From the NCBI RefSeq assembly GCF_001541095.1, contig NZ_LMXH01000001.1, forward strand, positions 63,536-127,535: DNA of 64,000 nucleotides, given 5' to 3'. This document shows positions 54,613 to 62,215 of this stretch, in pieces. Below the pieces are notes generated by a model. It was given only the letters and a program-made list of their open reading frames with translations. It did no database searches and had not been told where the DNA came from. Each line of letters starts with the position of its first letter. Position 1 is the first letter of the stretch. The stretch comes from Paenibacillus sp. FJAT-26967 (GTDB taxonomy: Bacteria > Bacillota > Bacilli > Paenibacillales > NBRC-103111). Both the position numbers and the translations under genes were made by a program.

Positions 54613-56337
54613 ATGAAACAGACAGAAACCCATTTACAAAAAGTCCGCGCTATTTTTGATATTTTAAATGGCAAAAAAGAAGCCGATCTTCTTATGAAGA
54701 ACTTGAACATTCTGGATGTGCATGGGGAAACGGTATATCAAGGTTCTATACTCATTTATGATAAGCGTATTGTAGCACTTAACCCAGACGAATCTCTAAT
54801 AAGAGTTAAAGATGTATTTGACGGGAAGGGACTTTATGCCATTCCAGGTTTGATTGATGCACATTTACATTTTGAATCTCAATTAGCCCATCCGACAGCG
54901 CTAGCTGAGGCGATGGTTCCTTGCGGAACGACGACTATTTTTGCTGAGTGCCTGGATCTTCTTAGTGCGGCTGGTGAGAATGGCGTACAAGCAGCTAAAG
55001 ATTTATTCCAAGATTATGATAAACTGCCTTACCGATTGTACGCGTTTGCACCCGGTAAAAAAACAGCGGCATCGGTGACAAAAGCAGTGCTGGAGATGGA
55101 ACCTGTTATAGGATTAGGTGAATTTGAACACTTCACTTACAGCTCGGGAGATGAGGATGATTTTCATAAAGCCGCTTGGGTCCGGGATAAAGGCGGATTT
55201 ATCAATGGGCATTGGGGAGTGACTGCCCTTTCGGATATGATGTTGAACTATTTGCCAGCTATTGGCGTATCCAACAATCATGATGTCTGGAATGTAGATG
55301 ATATCGAAAAAAGTATTCGCTATGGTTTTGCCACACAAATTAAGTTTGGCGTAGGCAGCAGCGAAGTCATCAGAACCTTGCTTCGTGCCATTGTAGACCG
55401 GAAGTTCCCGACCGATAATTTTATGCTTTGTACCGATAACATATCGATTGAGCGTTTGCTTAAGATGGGGCATATGGATTGGATTATCTCTCTGTGTGCG
55501 GAGATGGGAATCAGTCCCATTAAAGCAATTAAAATGGCTTCTTACAATACGGCTAAATCTTTCCATATGGAAGATCAGATCGGTTCTTTGACACCAGGAC
55601 GTTTCGCAGATATCGTGTTGACAGACAGTTTATCTAAAATAAACCCTCTTTATGTATTCAAAGATGGTGAATTGATTGCAAAAGATAAAAAATTATTGAA
55701 GAATGCCGATATCGACTACTCATCAATGTGCACGCAGGGGATAACAGGTTTAGATGACTTAACACCAGAGCAGCTGGATATTGTACCCCTAGAAGTTTCT
55801 GAAGACGGAACTCAAGCAAAAGTCTACTTATTTGATGTATATGGGCGTGGTCATGCCAAGTTCTACCAGGAAGTCTGGGTACCCCTGAGAGATGGGCAAA
55901 TTGTTCCGGAATATGAGGGCGAGAAATTCAGCCGTCTGTCTGTTATTCAGCGTTATTCAGAAGGAAAACGACATGTAATGAATGGTTTATTTAAAGGTGT
56001 TTCTATAGAGCGAGGTGCTGTAGCCACTTTTTGGCCTGCTCCAACCCCCTATTTCGTCGTAGTCGGACAGGAAAGTGAAGAGATGTGCTACTGCGCAAAA
56101 GAAGTGGATCAGTATTCAGGAGCATGTATTGTAACGGAAAACCAAACGAATAAAAGTGTGATGCCGCTTGAAATTTACGGTGTGATGGCGAATATGAGCG
56201 TAGATGAATTAACGTCTAGCGCTGCAGCAATTGATGCTGCCCTGGAGGATTTGGGTAACCGCAACGAGGGTGAGCCTGTTGTTAATAAGCTTTTAAGCCT
56301 GTTTATTTCTCTGCACCGTTTCCGTTTCATGGAATAA
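54613..56337 (+). CDS. Adenine-deaminase-like amidohydrolase
   Basis: The 574-residue product has the adenine deaminase (AdeC) architecture: an amidohydrolase barrel followed by the family's C-terminal domain. The metal motif GLIDAHLHFES lies near residue 85. Other matches are GLGEFEHF, INGHWGV, SNNHDVW and LCTDN for the later Glu, His and Asp ligands, then GSLTPGRFADIVL. The PHE(I/V) motif that follows GTTTxxAD in most adenine deaminases is replaced here by GTTTIFAECLDL, so the substrate may not be adenine. ATG at 54613 is eight bases after GGAG; the ATG two codons earlier is too close. It is AT-rich and under the two LacI-type operators upstream. Confidence 0.82.
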   Translation: MKQTETHLQKVRAIFDILNGKKEADLLMKNLNILDVHGETVYQGSILIYDKRIVALNPDESLIRVKDVFDGKGLYAIPGLIDAHLHFESQLAHPTALAEAMVPCGTTTIFAECLDLLSAAGENGVQAAKDLFQDYDKLPYRLYAFAPGKKTAASVTKAVLEMEPVIGLGEFEHFTYSSGDEDDFHKAAWVRDKGGFINGHWGVTALSDMMLNYLPAIGVSNNHDVWNVDDIEKSIRYGFATQIKFGVGSSEVIRTLLRAIVDRKFPTDNFMLCTDNISIERLLKMGHMDWIISLCAEMGISPIKAIKMASYNTAKSFHMEDQIGSLTPGRFADIVLTDSLSKINPLYVFKDGELIAKDKKLLKNADIDYSSMCTQGITGLDDLTPEQLDIVPLEVSEDGTQAKVYLFDVYGRGHAKFYQEVWVPLRDGQIVPEYEGEKFSRLSVIQRYSEGKRHVMNGLFKGVSIERGAVATFWPAPTPYFVVVGQESEEMCYCAKEVDQYSGACIVTENQTNKSVMPLEIYGVMANMSVDELTSSAAAIDAALEDLGNRNEGEPVVNKLLSLFISLHRFRFME

Positions 56338-56553
56338 TAGTACGAGACGTTTTGAACGAAATTCCTTTTAGTAAATGTGCTTCAAATTTTGGATGGGATG
56401 ATGTTTGACGAGAACATCACCCACCAAGAAAGGAGCCACTTTAGTCAAGTCAGCCCATCCTTCATTTAGATCAAGCCGGAAATTTACGTGAAGCATATAT
56501 CCGCGCCAATGGAATCCAAGAATGTTCATGGAAGAAAGTAACGTTTTGTTAAT

Positions 56554-56567
56554 GTGTAAGCGCTTAC
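56554..56567. promoter_or_regulatory. CcpA cre-like site
   Basis: TGTAAGCGCTTACG lies 55 bases before the YczE-type gene and fits the cre pattern TGNAANCGNTNNCR. The rest of the gap from 56338 has a GATGTT/AACATC stem and a possible decayed coding trace near 56450-56545. Confidence 0.6.
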
Positions 56568-56621
56568 GTTTAAAAGAGGAGTTTAAGTTCTACAAATTTT
56601 ATCTAGAAAGAGGGATGGTAT

Positions 56622-57311
56622 ATGCAAAATAATACGGTTACCAACGAACTGCAAAGTAACAGTACCTTAACAAAGCGATGGGCCATGTACTTAATTGGAA
56701 TTTATATTTTGACTTTTGGTGTTAGTTTGGCAATAAGAGCAGGTATTGGAATTTCGCCTCAAAGCAGTCTTACCAGGGTTATGACGGTGATTCATCCTGA
56801 ATTGTCCCAGGGGACTTATAATTTCATTCTGGAACTTATTATGTTGTTGTTAACTTATTTAGTATTGCCAAAAGATTTTAAATTAAAAAACTTTGCTTCA
56901 TTAATTCCTGCTTTGGCCTTGGCTTTCTTTTTGGATTTTAATCTACAACTGACCAGTTTCATACAACTGGATGTTTATTTTGCCAAATTAATGCTACTTG
57001 TATTCGGAGATGCAGCTCTAGCCTTTGGTTTATTTCTGATGATTCAAGCTAACCTGGTGCTTATGCCTATTGATATGTTCGTGAATACGGTATTTAAAAG
57101 AACGGGAAAAAAATGGGGGAACATTAAAACGATTTTTGATTGTTCCTTGCTTCTTTTGGCGGCATGCATCGGATTGTTTTTCTTGCATAAGATTATGTTT
57201 ATTCGCGAAGGTACCATACTAAATGCAATATTGGTTGGACAATATATCAAATTGTATTCCTATCTGTTTAAGAGATCAAAGGCCAGAAAAGGGGGAGCAC
57301 CGACAATCTGA
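56622..57311 (+). CDS. YczE/YitT-type membrane protein
   Basis: The 229-residue product has about five or six membrane segments with the YczE-family opening YLIGIYILTFGVSLAIRAGIGISPQSSL and a second GxAxxFGLxLMIQANLVLMPIDMF-like half. It may transport the amidohydrolase's substrate or product, judged from position and shared low GC only. AAGAGGG lies before the ATG. It shares the unit with its own cre-like site. Confidence 0.75.
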   Translation: MQNNTVTNELQSNSTLTKRWAMYLIGIYILTFGVSLAIRAGIGISPQSSLTRVMTVIHPELSQGTYNFILELIMLLLTYLVLPKDFKLKNFASLIPALALAFFLDFNLQLTSFIQLDVYFAKLMLLVFGDAALAFGLFLMIQANLVLMPIDMFVNTVFKRTGKKWGNIKTIFDCSLLLLAACIGLFFLHKIMFIREGTILNAILVGQYIKLYSYLFKRSKARKGGAPTI

Positions 57312-57504
57312 TAGAGTTTATACTTTAAGCATCACCCGAGCTGGATCGAGATGTTCCTTGTATCCTTCTGATAAAAAGTGAGCGTCTCGTTCTGTTCATA
57401 GACCTTTCGCAGAAGAGACCGCTCGTCTCAGCTGCCCGCTGTAATACAGCGTACCGGAGCTTAATGAGCATATTCATCGCGCGTTAGTCATGTACATACA
57501 ACAA

Positions 57505-57554
57505 CAGGACCCTCCCTAAGTCAGCTTGATGACTTGAGGAGGGCCCTGTTTTTC
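57505..57554 (+). terminator. Terminator between the YczE-type gene and bluB
   Basis: GGACCCTCC..AAGTCA pairs with TGACTT..GGAGGGCCC with a six-base loop, followed by TTTTT on the plus strand. Confidence 0.8.
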
Positions 57555-57556
57555 TA

Positions 57557-58198
57557 TTAAGATTGTCCCCACTTTTCGTGGTAGATGAGATCATCCATTG
57601 TCCGGCGCTTCTCCCAGCCGGTAGACTCCAGAATGGGTTTGTCCGGATACTGGTCCGTATAACCGATGGAGATTAAGGCAATGGGATCGATGTGCGGAGG
57701 GATTTCCAGGATATCTCTTACATCATTTTTCTTGTAAAAGCTCACCCAGCCGGCGGCCAATCCTTCAGCGCACGCAGCCAGCCATAAATTCTGGATTGCA
57801 CAGGCGACCGACAACATATCGGTTTCCGGGATCGAGTTGCGCCCCAAGACGTGCGATCCGCCCCGGGTAGGATCGCAGGTGATACAAATCGTGAGAGGCG
57901 CCTGCTTAATGCCTTGAATTTTGAGTTCCAGGAACTGGTCCTGACGCTCTCCTTCATAGTGAATGGCAAGTGCTCTCCGTTCTTTGTCCGCGGCCCATGC
58001 CAGGCGCTGTTTGACATCGTCCGATGTGACGAGGACGAAATTCCACGGCTGCATAAAGCCGACTGATGGCGCATGGTGTGCTGCGCTTAACAGATTCATG
58101 ACGGTGTCATCCGGAATCGGATCGGAGCGGAAAGTTCGGACGTCTCTTCGGGTATAAATGACTTTATAAACGGCATCTTTTTCTTCTGGAGTAAACAT
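57557..58198 (-). CDS. bluB: 5,6-dimethylbenzimidazole synthase
   Basis: The 213-residue product is a nitroreductase-fold protein of the BluB kind. It has YTRRDVRTFRSDPIPDD at the FMN phosphate site, HHAPSVGFMQPWNFVLV, the BluB lid region with DP.RGGSHVLGRNSIPETDMLS, and GLAAGWVSFY. BluB breaks reduced FMN with oxygen to give the lower base of vitamin B12. No other cobalamin gene is in the window, so it may support remodelling or be part of a scattered pathway. ATG at 58198 is eight bases after GGAGG; two upstream starts are possible. Confidence 0.92.
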   Translation of the reverse strand: MFTPEEKDAVYKVIYTRRDVRTFRSDPIPDDTVMNLLSAAHHAPSVGFMQPWNFVLVTSDDVKQRLAWAADKERRALAIHYEGERQDQFLELKIQGIKQAPLTICITCDPTRGGSHVLGRNSIPETDMLSVACAIQNLWLAACAEGLAAGWVSFYKKNDVRDILEIPPHIDPIALISIGYTDQYPDKPILESTGWEKRRTMDDLIYHEKWGQS

Positions 58199-58472
58199 GT
58201 CCATCACCTCCCTTCTATTATATGCCTCCGGCTAACAGATTTCCTCTTAATATCTCCCGTTAAAAGAAAGGTTCGAAATAGAGGTATGATAAAGCAGGAC
58301 TCTCATTTACATTGTCTGATGCTGGTCTTCCTTCAAAATTATCCTATTGCGGTTCTCATTATCCTACTTGGGCAGAAAAACAAAATGTTAAGTGGAAATA
58401 TTAATTGGTATTTGAAACATTATCTTGTTTTCAACGTTAAAAACTATGAATTATAGGAGAAGGTGGATATTC

Positions 58473-59108
58473 ATGTTAAACAAAAGGATATATATGACGA
58501 TTCTTGGAATTGTTATAGTTGGAAGCGCTGCGTTAGCCGGTAACCAATATATTAGACCCGCTAAGCAAGCTAATGAGTCGGCCCAAGAAGGAGTGCTATT
58601 ATCAACCGCTCAAGCAGACCATAAAGTATTTAATAATCTCCAAGAACTCGAGTCATTCGCTGATGTTATTATCGAAGCTAATGTGATATCTCCCGGTACA
58701 GTTGAGGAATTCTTTCAGAATGGTCATAAGATTGATGCGGCTAATAAGGTACAAGTAAAAGTTAACCGTTCTTATAAGGGAGATCTTAAAGAGGGGAATG
58801 AAATTACCGTCTATGAACCCGGGTATATGAAAGACGGCTTGTATGTAAATATTGAGGGCTATAAGATAATGAATATGAGTGGAAAGTATATGCTTTTCTT
58901 ATCCAAGGCACCGACAGGCACTTATGCAGTTGAAGGAGTGTATCAAGGTAAATTTGACTTAAATATAAAACAAGAAGTAAAAGTAACGGATTATAAAACT
59001 TCGAGTTATACCTTGCAAGAATTCGAAAAGCTTGATTATGTAGGTCATGAAATAGAAACATTCAACTCCTTAAAGAAAGAAGTTCTTTCAAAATACGGTT
59101 CTAAATAA
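58473..59108 (+). CDS. Exported protein of unknown function
   Basis: The 211-residue product has an N-terminal membrane or signal segment (YMTILGIVIVGSAALAG) and a soluble domain rich in beta strands (KVQVKVNRSYKGDLKEGNEITVYEP, GKYMLFLSKAPTGTYAVEG). The middle resembles secreted small beta-barrel proteins of Bacillales, but no named family is recognised. AAGGTGG is seven bases before the ATG at 58473. It is AT-rich and stands alone. Confidence 0.75.
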   Translation: MLNKRIYMTILGIVIVGSAALAGNQYIRPAKQANESAQEGVLLSTAQADHKVFNNLQELESFADVIIEANVISPGTVEEFFQNGHKIDAANKVQVKVNRSYKGDLKEGNEITVYEPGYMKDGLYVNIEGYKIMNMSGKYMLFLSKAPTGTYAVEGVYQGKFDLNIKQEVKVTDYKTSSYTLQEFEKLDYVGHEIETFNSLKKEVLSKYGSK

Positions 59109-59218
59109 AATAGCAATGAATTAGGTCACAAACTGGTAAAAAAACCTTGCCAATGGAAGCACTTCCGTGTAAGATAGAGTCAAATTCAATAAGTACGTGA
59201 TGTTGGCTAGAGATGATG

Positions 59219-59280
59219 AGAAGCCTCCGCATACCCTTCCTTTCGAGGAAGTGTTTTATGCTGGAGGCTTCTTTTATTTT
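59219..59280 (+). terminator. Terminator after the 58.5-kb gene
   Basis: GAAGCCTCC.GCATA pairs with TATGC.GGAGGCTTC around a smaller inner hairpin, followed by a T-rich run. The next 300 bases to 59580 hold no gene that I can support. Confidence 0.8.
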
Positions 59281-59580
59281 TGCCTTATTTTAGGCGATAA
59301 ATAAAGGCTTATGTGCCACAATCGTCCGCCTTTTTCACGACTTAAGAACCTGTATCAGAGCTTAATTTTGTGGCTGTCCGTTGTTACGCACTTACGGAGT
59401 CCCGTCTGCATCGTTCACCGCGTGAAGGTCGAATGGCCCCGATCGCCAAGGGCCTGTGCAGTGCAGGACGGTAGCGGCGGCCACTCTTGGCGCTCAGCCA
59501 TTGCTTGCCTGGTACATTTGGGCAGGGTCAAACTAGCCGTGAGCAGCTCTATGTATCGGGGCATCCAGTAGGGGGAACAG

Positions 59581-60333
59581 ATGGATCTTATATTGTTGGG
59601 GACGGCTTGCGCCGCTTCGGGACAAGAAAGGGACAACACGTACTTACTTCTCCGTGAAGCAAGCGGGAGTACGCTGATTGACATCGGCGGCAATCCTCTG
59701 GGCAAGCTGAAGAAATTAAACCTATCCACACATGATGTCAAAAGAGTGCTGTTCACGCATTTTCACACCGACCATATTTACGGTCTGCCTTCTTTGCTCT
59801 GGGGGATGTGGATTGATAAGCGTACAGAACCATTTGATATTTATTGCGAGGCCACAGAGAAGCAGTGGCTGGAGAGCTGGCTGAGCCTGATGAGAACGGG
59901 GGAGTGGCCGGTCGCTTTTGAGATACGGATTCATGCCTTCGATTGGCAAACGGCTTCAACCGTGTGGGAGGAAGGAGATGTATCGCTTTCCGTTTTCCCG
60001 AGCTTGCACGGAGTTCCTACGGTAGGAATCCGGGCGGTCTGCGGGGAGAAAGTGCTGGTCTATTCCGCAGATACGACTCCTAATCCGCTGATCAGGGGGA
60101 TGGGACCTATCGATGTGCTTGTACATGAAGCAACCACGGCTGAACAAGGGTTGCGGACGCACAGTACATTATCCGAAATTGCGGATTACTATGATTGGAG
60201 CGGGGTCGGTCAAGGAATACTGGTTCATCTGTCTGACGGAGAGCCTTACGAAGCCGTTATGGCGCAGCTGCCTGTAAGTGTTTCTTCCAAGTTGACGCTG
60301 GGGCAGGACATGGCCGTAATTTCGATCGATTAA
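59581..60333 (+). CDS. MBL-fold metal hydrolase (RNase Z-like)
   Basis: The 250-residue product has the metallo-beta-lactamase motif THFHTDH (H60, H62, D64, H65), a SLHGVPTVGIR region with the third His, SADTTPN with the bridging Asp, and HEATTAEQG near residue 183. It resembles the RNase Z/YhfI group, though it lacks a clear exosite, so it may act on a small ester rather than tRNA. GGGGGA is five bases before the ATG. The HAD gene follows after 22 bases, so they may form one unit. Confidence 0.85.
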   Translation: MDLILLGTACAASGQERDNTYLLLREASGSTLIDIGGNPLGKLKKLNLSTHDVKRVLFTHFHTDHIYGLPSLLWGMWIDKRTEPFDIYCEATEKQWLESWLSLMRTGEWPVAFEIRIHAFDWQTASTVWEEGDVSLSVFPSLHGVPTVGIRAVCGEKVLVYSADTTPNPLIRGMGPIDVLVHEATTAEQGLRTHSTLSEIADYYDWSGVGQGILVHLSDGEPYEAVMAQLPVSVSSKLTLGQDMAVISID

Positions 60334-60355
60334 ACAGATAAAGGGAGAGACAGAA

Positions 60356-61147
60356 GTGGAACAATACGCAGGTTATATTTTCGATTTGGATGGAACGATT
60401 TATTTGGGCGATCACGCCATCGAAGGTGCCGTAGAGACCATCCAGCATCTGCAGGCGCAGGGCAAGAAGCTTCTTTTCCTTACAAACAAAACGATTGACT
60501 CACGCGAGAGCTACGTGAAGAAATTAAATAAATTCGGGATCCAGATCGGCATGGAACATATGCTCAATCCGGCCCTTGTCACCATTCATTATCTTCAGAA
60601 GAACTATGCGGACAAGAAGGTTTATGTAATCGGGGAGCCTGTGCTGAAGGAAGAGTTCCTGGATAACGGCATCAAGTTTGCAACGACCCCTCAAGAGACC
60701 GATATTATCGTCGTATCTTGGGATCGTGAGTTCCATTACAGACATCTGGATTTCGCCTACCAGGCTATTAAGCACGGTGCCGAAGTAATCGCTACCCACC
60801 CGGATAGAACCTGTCCGATGCCAGGCGGCGATGTGCCGGATTGCGCAGGCATGATGGGAGCTATCGAAGGCGTGACGGGCAAGAAAATCGAGACCATTAT
60901 GGGCAAGCCTTCCGTGATGACAATTATGGCCGCTCTTGATATTTTGCAGCTGGAAGCGAAAGATTGTCTGATGTCAGGCGACCGTCTAGAGACAGATATC
61001 CGTATGGGCGCACTGGCAGGAATGAGCACAGCTCTGGTGCTGTCTGGAATAACACAGGAAGAAGACTTGGCTGCATCGGATGTAACCCCTACTTACGTAG
61101 TTCCGTCCGTTCATGCTATCCTTAGAGAGAGCGTTTCTTCCAAGTAA
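60356..61147 (+). CDS. HAD-IIA family phosphatase (NagD/PGP-like)
   Basis: The 263-residue product has FDLDGTIYLGD (nucleophile D10 and D12), FLTNKTIDSRE, the HAD-IIA cap region (IEVIATHPDRTCP-like), IMGKPSVMTIMAAL and MSGDRLETDIRMG. These fit NagD/4-nitrophenylphosphatase or glycerol-phosphate phosphatases. The start is GTG after AAAGGGAGAGAC. glpP lies 85 bases downstream, so a role with glycerol phosphate is possible. Confidence 0.88.
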   Translation: MEQYAGYIFDLDGTIYLGDHAIEGAVETIQHLQAQGKKLLFLTNKTIDSRESYVKKLNKFGIQIGMEHMLNPALVTIHYLQKNYADKKVYVIGEPVLKEEFLDNGIKFATTPQETDIIVVSWDREFHYRHLDFAYQAIKHGAEVIATHPDRTCPMPGGDVPDCAGMMGAIEGVTGKKIETIMGKPSVMTIMAALDILQLEAKDCLMSGDRLETDIRMGALAGMSTALVLSGITQEEDLAASDVTPTYVVPSVHAILRESVSSK

Positions 61148-61232
61148 ATGAGCTAGTTACCGGAATAACTGACTGACCGTTTGATTGGACCGGAGACCTG
61201 GAGATGTTTAATCAACGATGAGGTGATCAGAA

Positions 61233-61835
61233 ATGAAAGAAGTATCGGAACGTGCACAGAGAGTGGCTTATTGCCTGAAAAAGAAACCCGTGATTACCAG
61301 TTTGATGAATGCGGAGGAGCTGCCTGCCCTTTTGCAGACCTCCTCCAACATTGTGTTTATTCTTAAATCCGATATTTTCATGATCGAGTCCATTGTCGAG
61401 AAAATTAGAGAAGCCGGCAAGCTATCCTTTGTCCATTTTGATTTGATTGACGGGATCGGCAAGGACAAGGCCGGAGTCGCTTATATGGCGGAGAAAATCG
61501 GGATTGACGGGATCGTAACGACCAAGAACAATATTATTGCAGAGGGTAAAAAGTACGGTCTTATCACCGTTCAGCGGTTATTTGTTTTTGATTCAGTGTC
61601 GCTGGATAACGGGATTCGTATGACCAAAAGCTCACAGCCGGACGCGATTGAAGTTCTGCCGGGCATGGTATGCTCGCGCATTATGAAGCGGATCCGTTCC
61701 GAAGTGGATGTTCCCGTCATTGCAGGGGGACTGATGACAGACCTGGAAGATTTCAATGAAGCTCTTAAAAGCGGTGTCATCGGCATTTCAACGTCCAGCA
61801 AGGAATTATGGAAATGGCAGGATGCTAACCGGTAG
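61233..61835 (+). CDS. glpP: Glycerol-3-phosphate-responsive antiterminator
   Basis: The 200-residue product is a TIM-barrel-like GlpP. It has VFILKSDIFMIESIVEKI, VHFDLIDGIGKDKAGV, GIDGIVTTKNNII, QRLFVFDSVSLDNGI and DVPVIAGGLMTDLEDF. In B. subtilis GlpP binds leader mRNA of glpFK and glpD and prevents early termination when glycerol-3-phosphate is present. Those targets are not in the window. GAGGTGATC precedes the ATG. Confidence 0.95.
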   Translation: MKEVSERAQRVAYCLKKKPVITSLMNAEELPALLQTSSNIVFILKSDIFMIESIVEKIREAGKLSFVHFDLIDGIGKDKAGVAYMAEKIGIDGIVTTKNNIIAEGKKYGLITVQRLFVFDSVSLDNGIRMTKSSQPDAIEVLPGMVCSRIMKRIRSEVDVPVIAGGLMTDLEDFNEALKSGVIGISTSSKELWKWQDANR

Positions 61836-62095
61836 AGTCTTCCGTCAGGAGGCAATTGGATTGCAAGCTTATTTCGATGCCCGGCCAGGACAACAAGATG
61901 GACAGGGAAGGCAGGGGACGGTTTTGGGAGGATCGCTATCAGGTAAGGGGGTGAACGTAATGGGTTGATAATTTGGCAACTCAATAGGAGAAGGTTGAAC
62001 GAATGCAAGGCAGTTGTAGTTTTTTTGAACGGAAAATTCCGGATAAAGCGGATAAACTAATAAAGTTTTTCGGCGATAATCGTTTATTAATATTT

Positions 62096-62109
62096 TGTAA
62101 ACGCTTACA
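62096..62109. promoter_or_regulatory. CcpA catabolite-response element
   Basis: TGTAAACGCTTACA is a perfect cre palindrome, 106 bases upstream of the lamin-tail gene, which points to carbon catabolite control of that gene. The gap 61836-62215 shows no other gene. Confidence 0.75.
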
Positions 62110-62215
62110 TATTATCTGGATGAATTGGGAAATAACGGTTATCCCATGCGGGAAAGGTACTGCTTGCCTGGTTTACCGTTTTTCATAGATAAACACACTA
62201 GAGGAGGATGTTAGA

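Noticed and set aside
59311-59571. 86-codon plus-strand frame before the MBL hydrolase gene
   Set aside because: No ribosome binding site and a composition unlike real protein; it ends just before the true start region.
62003-62188. 61-codon frame before the lamin-tail gene
   Set aside because: It runs through the cre box, where regulatory DNA is expected, and has no similarity that I recognise.
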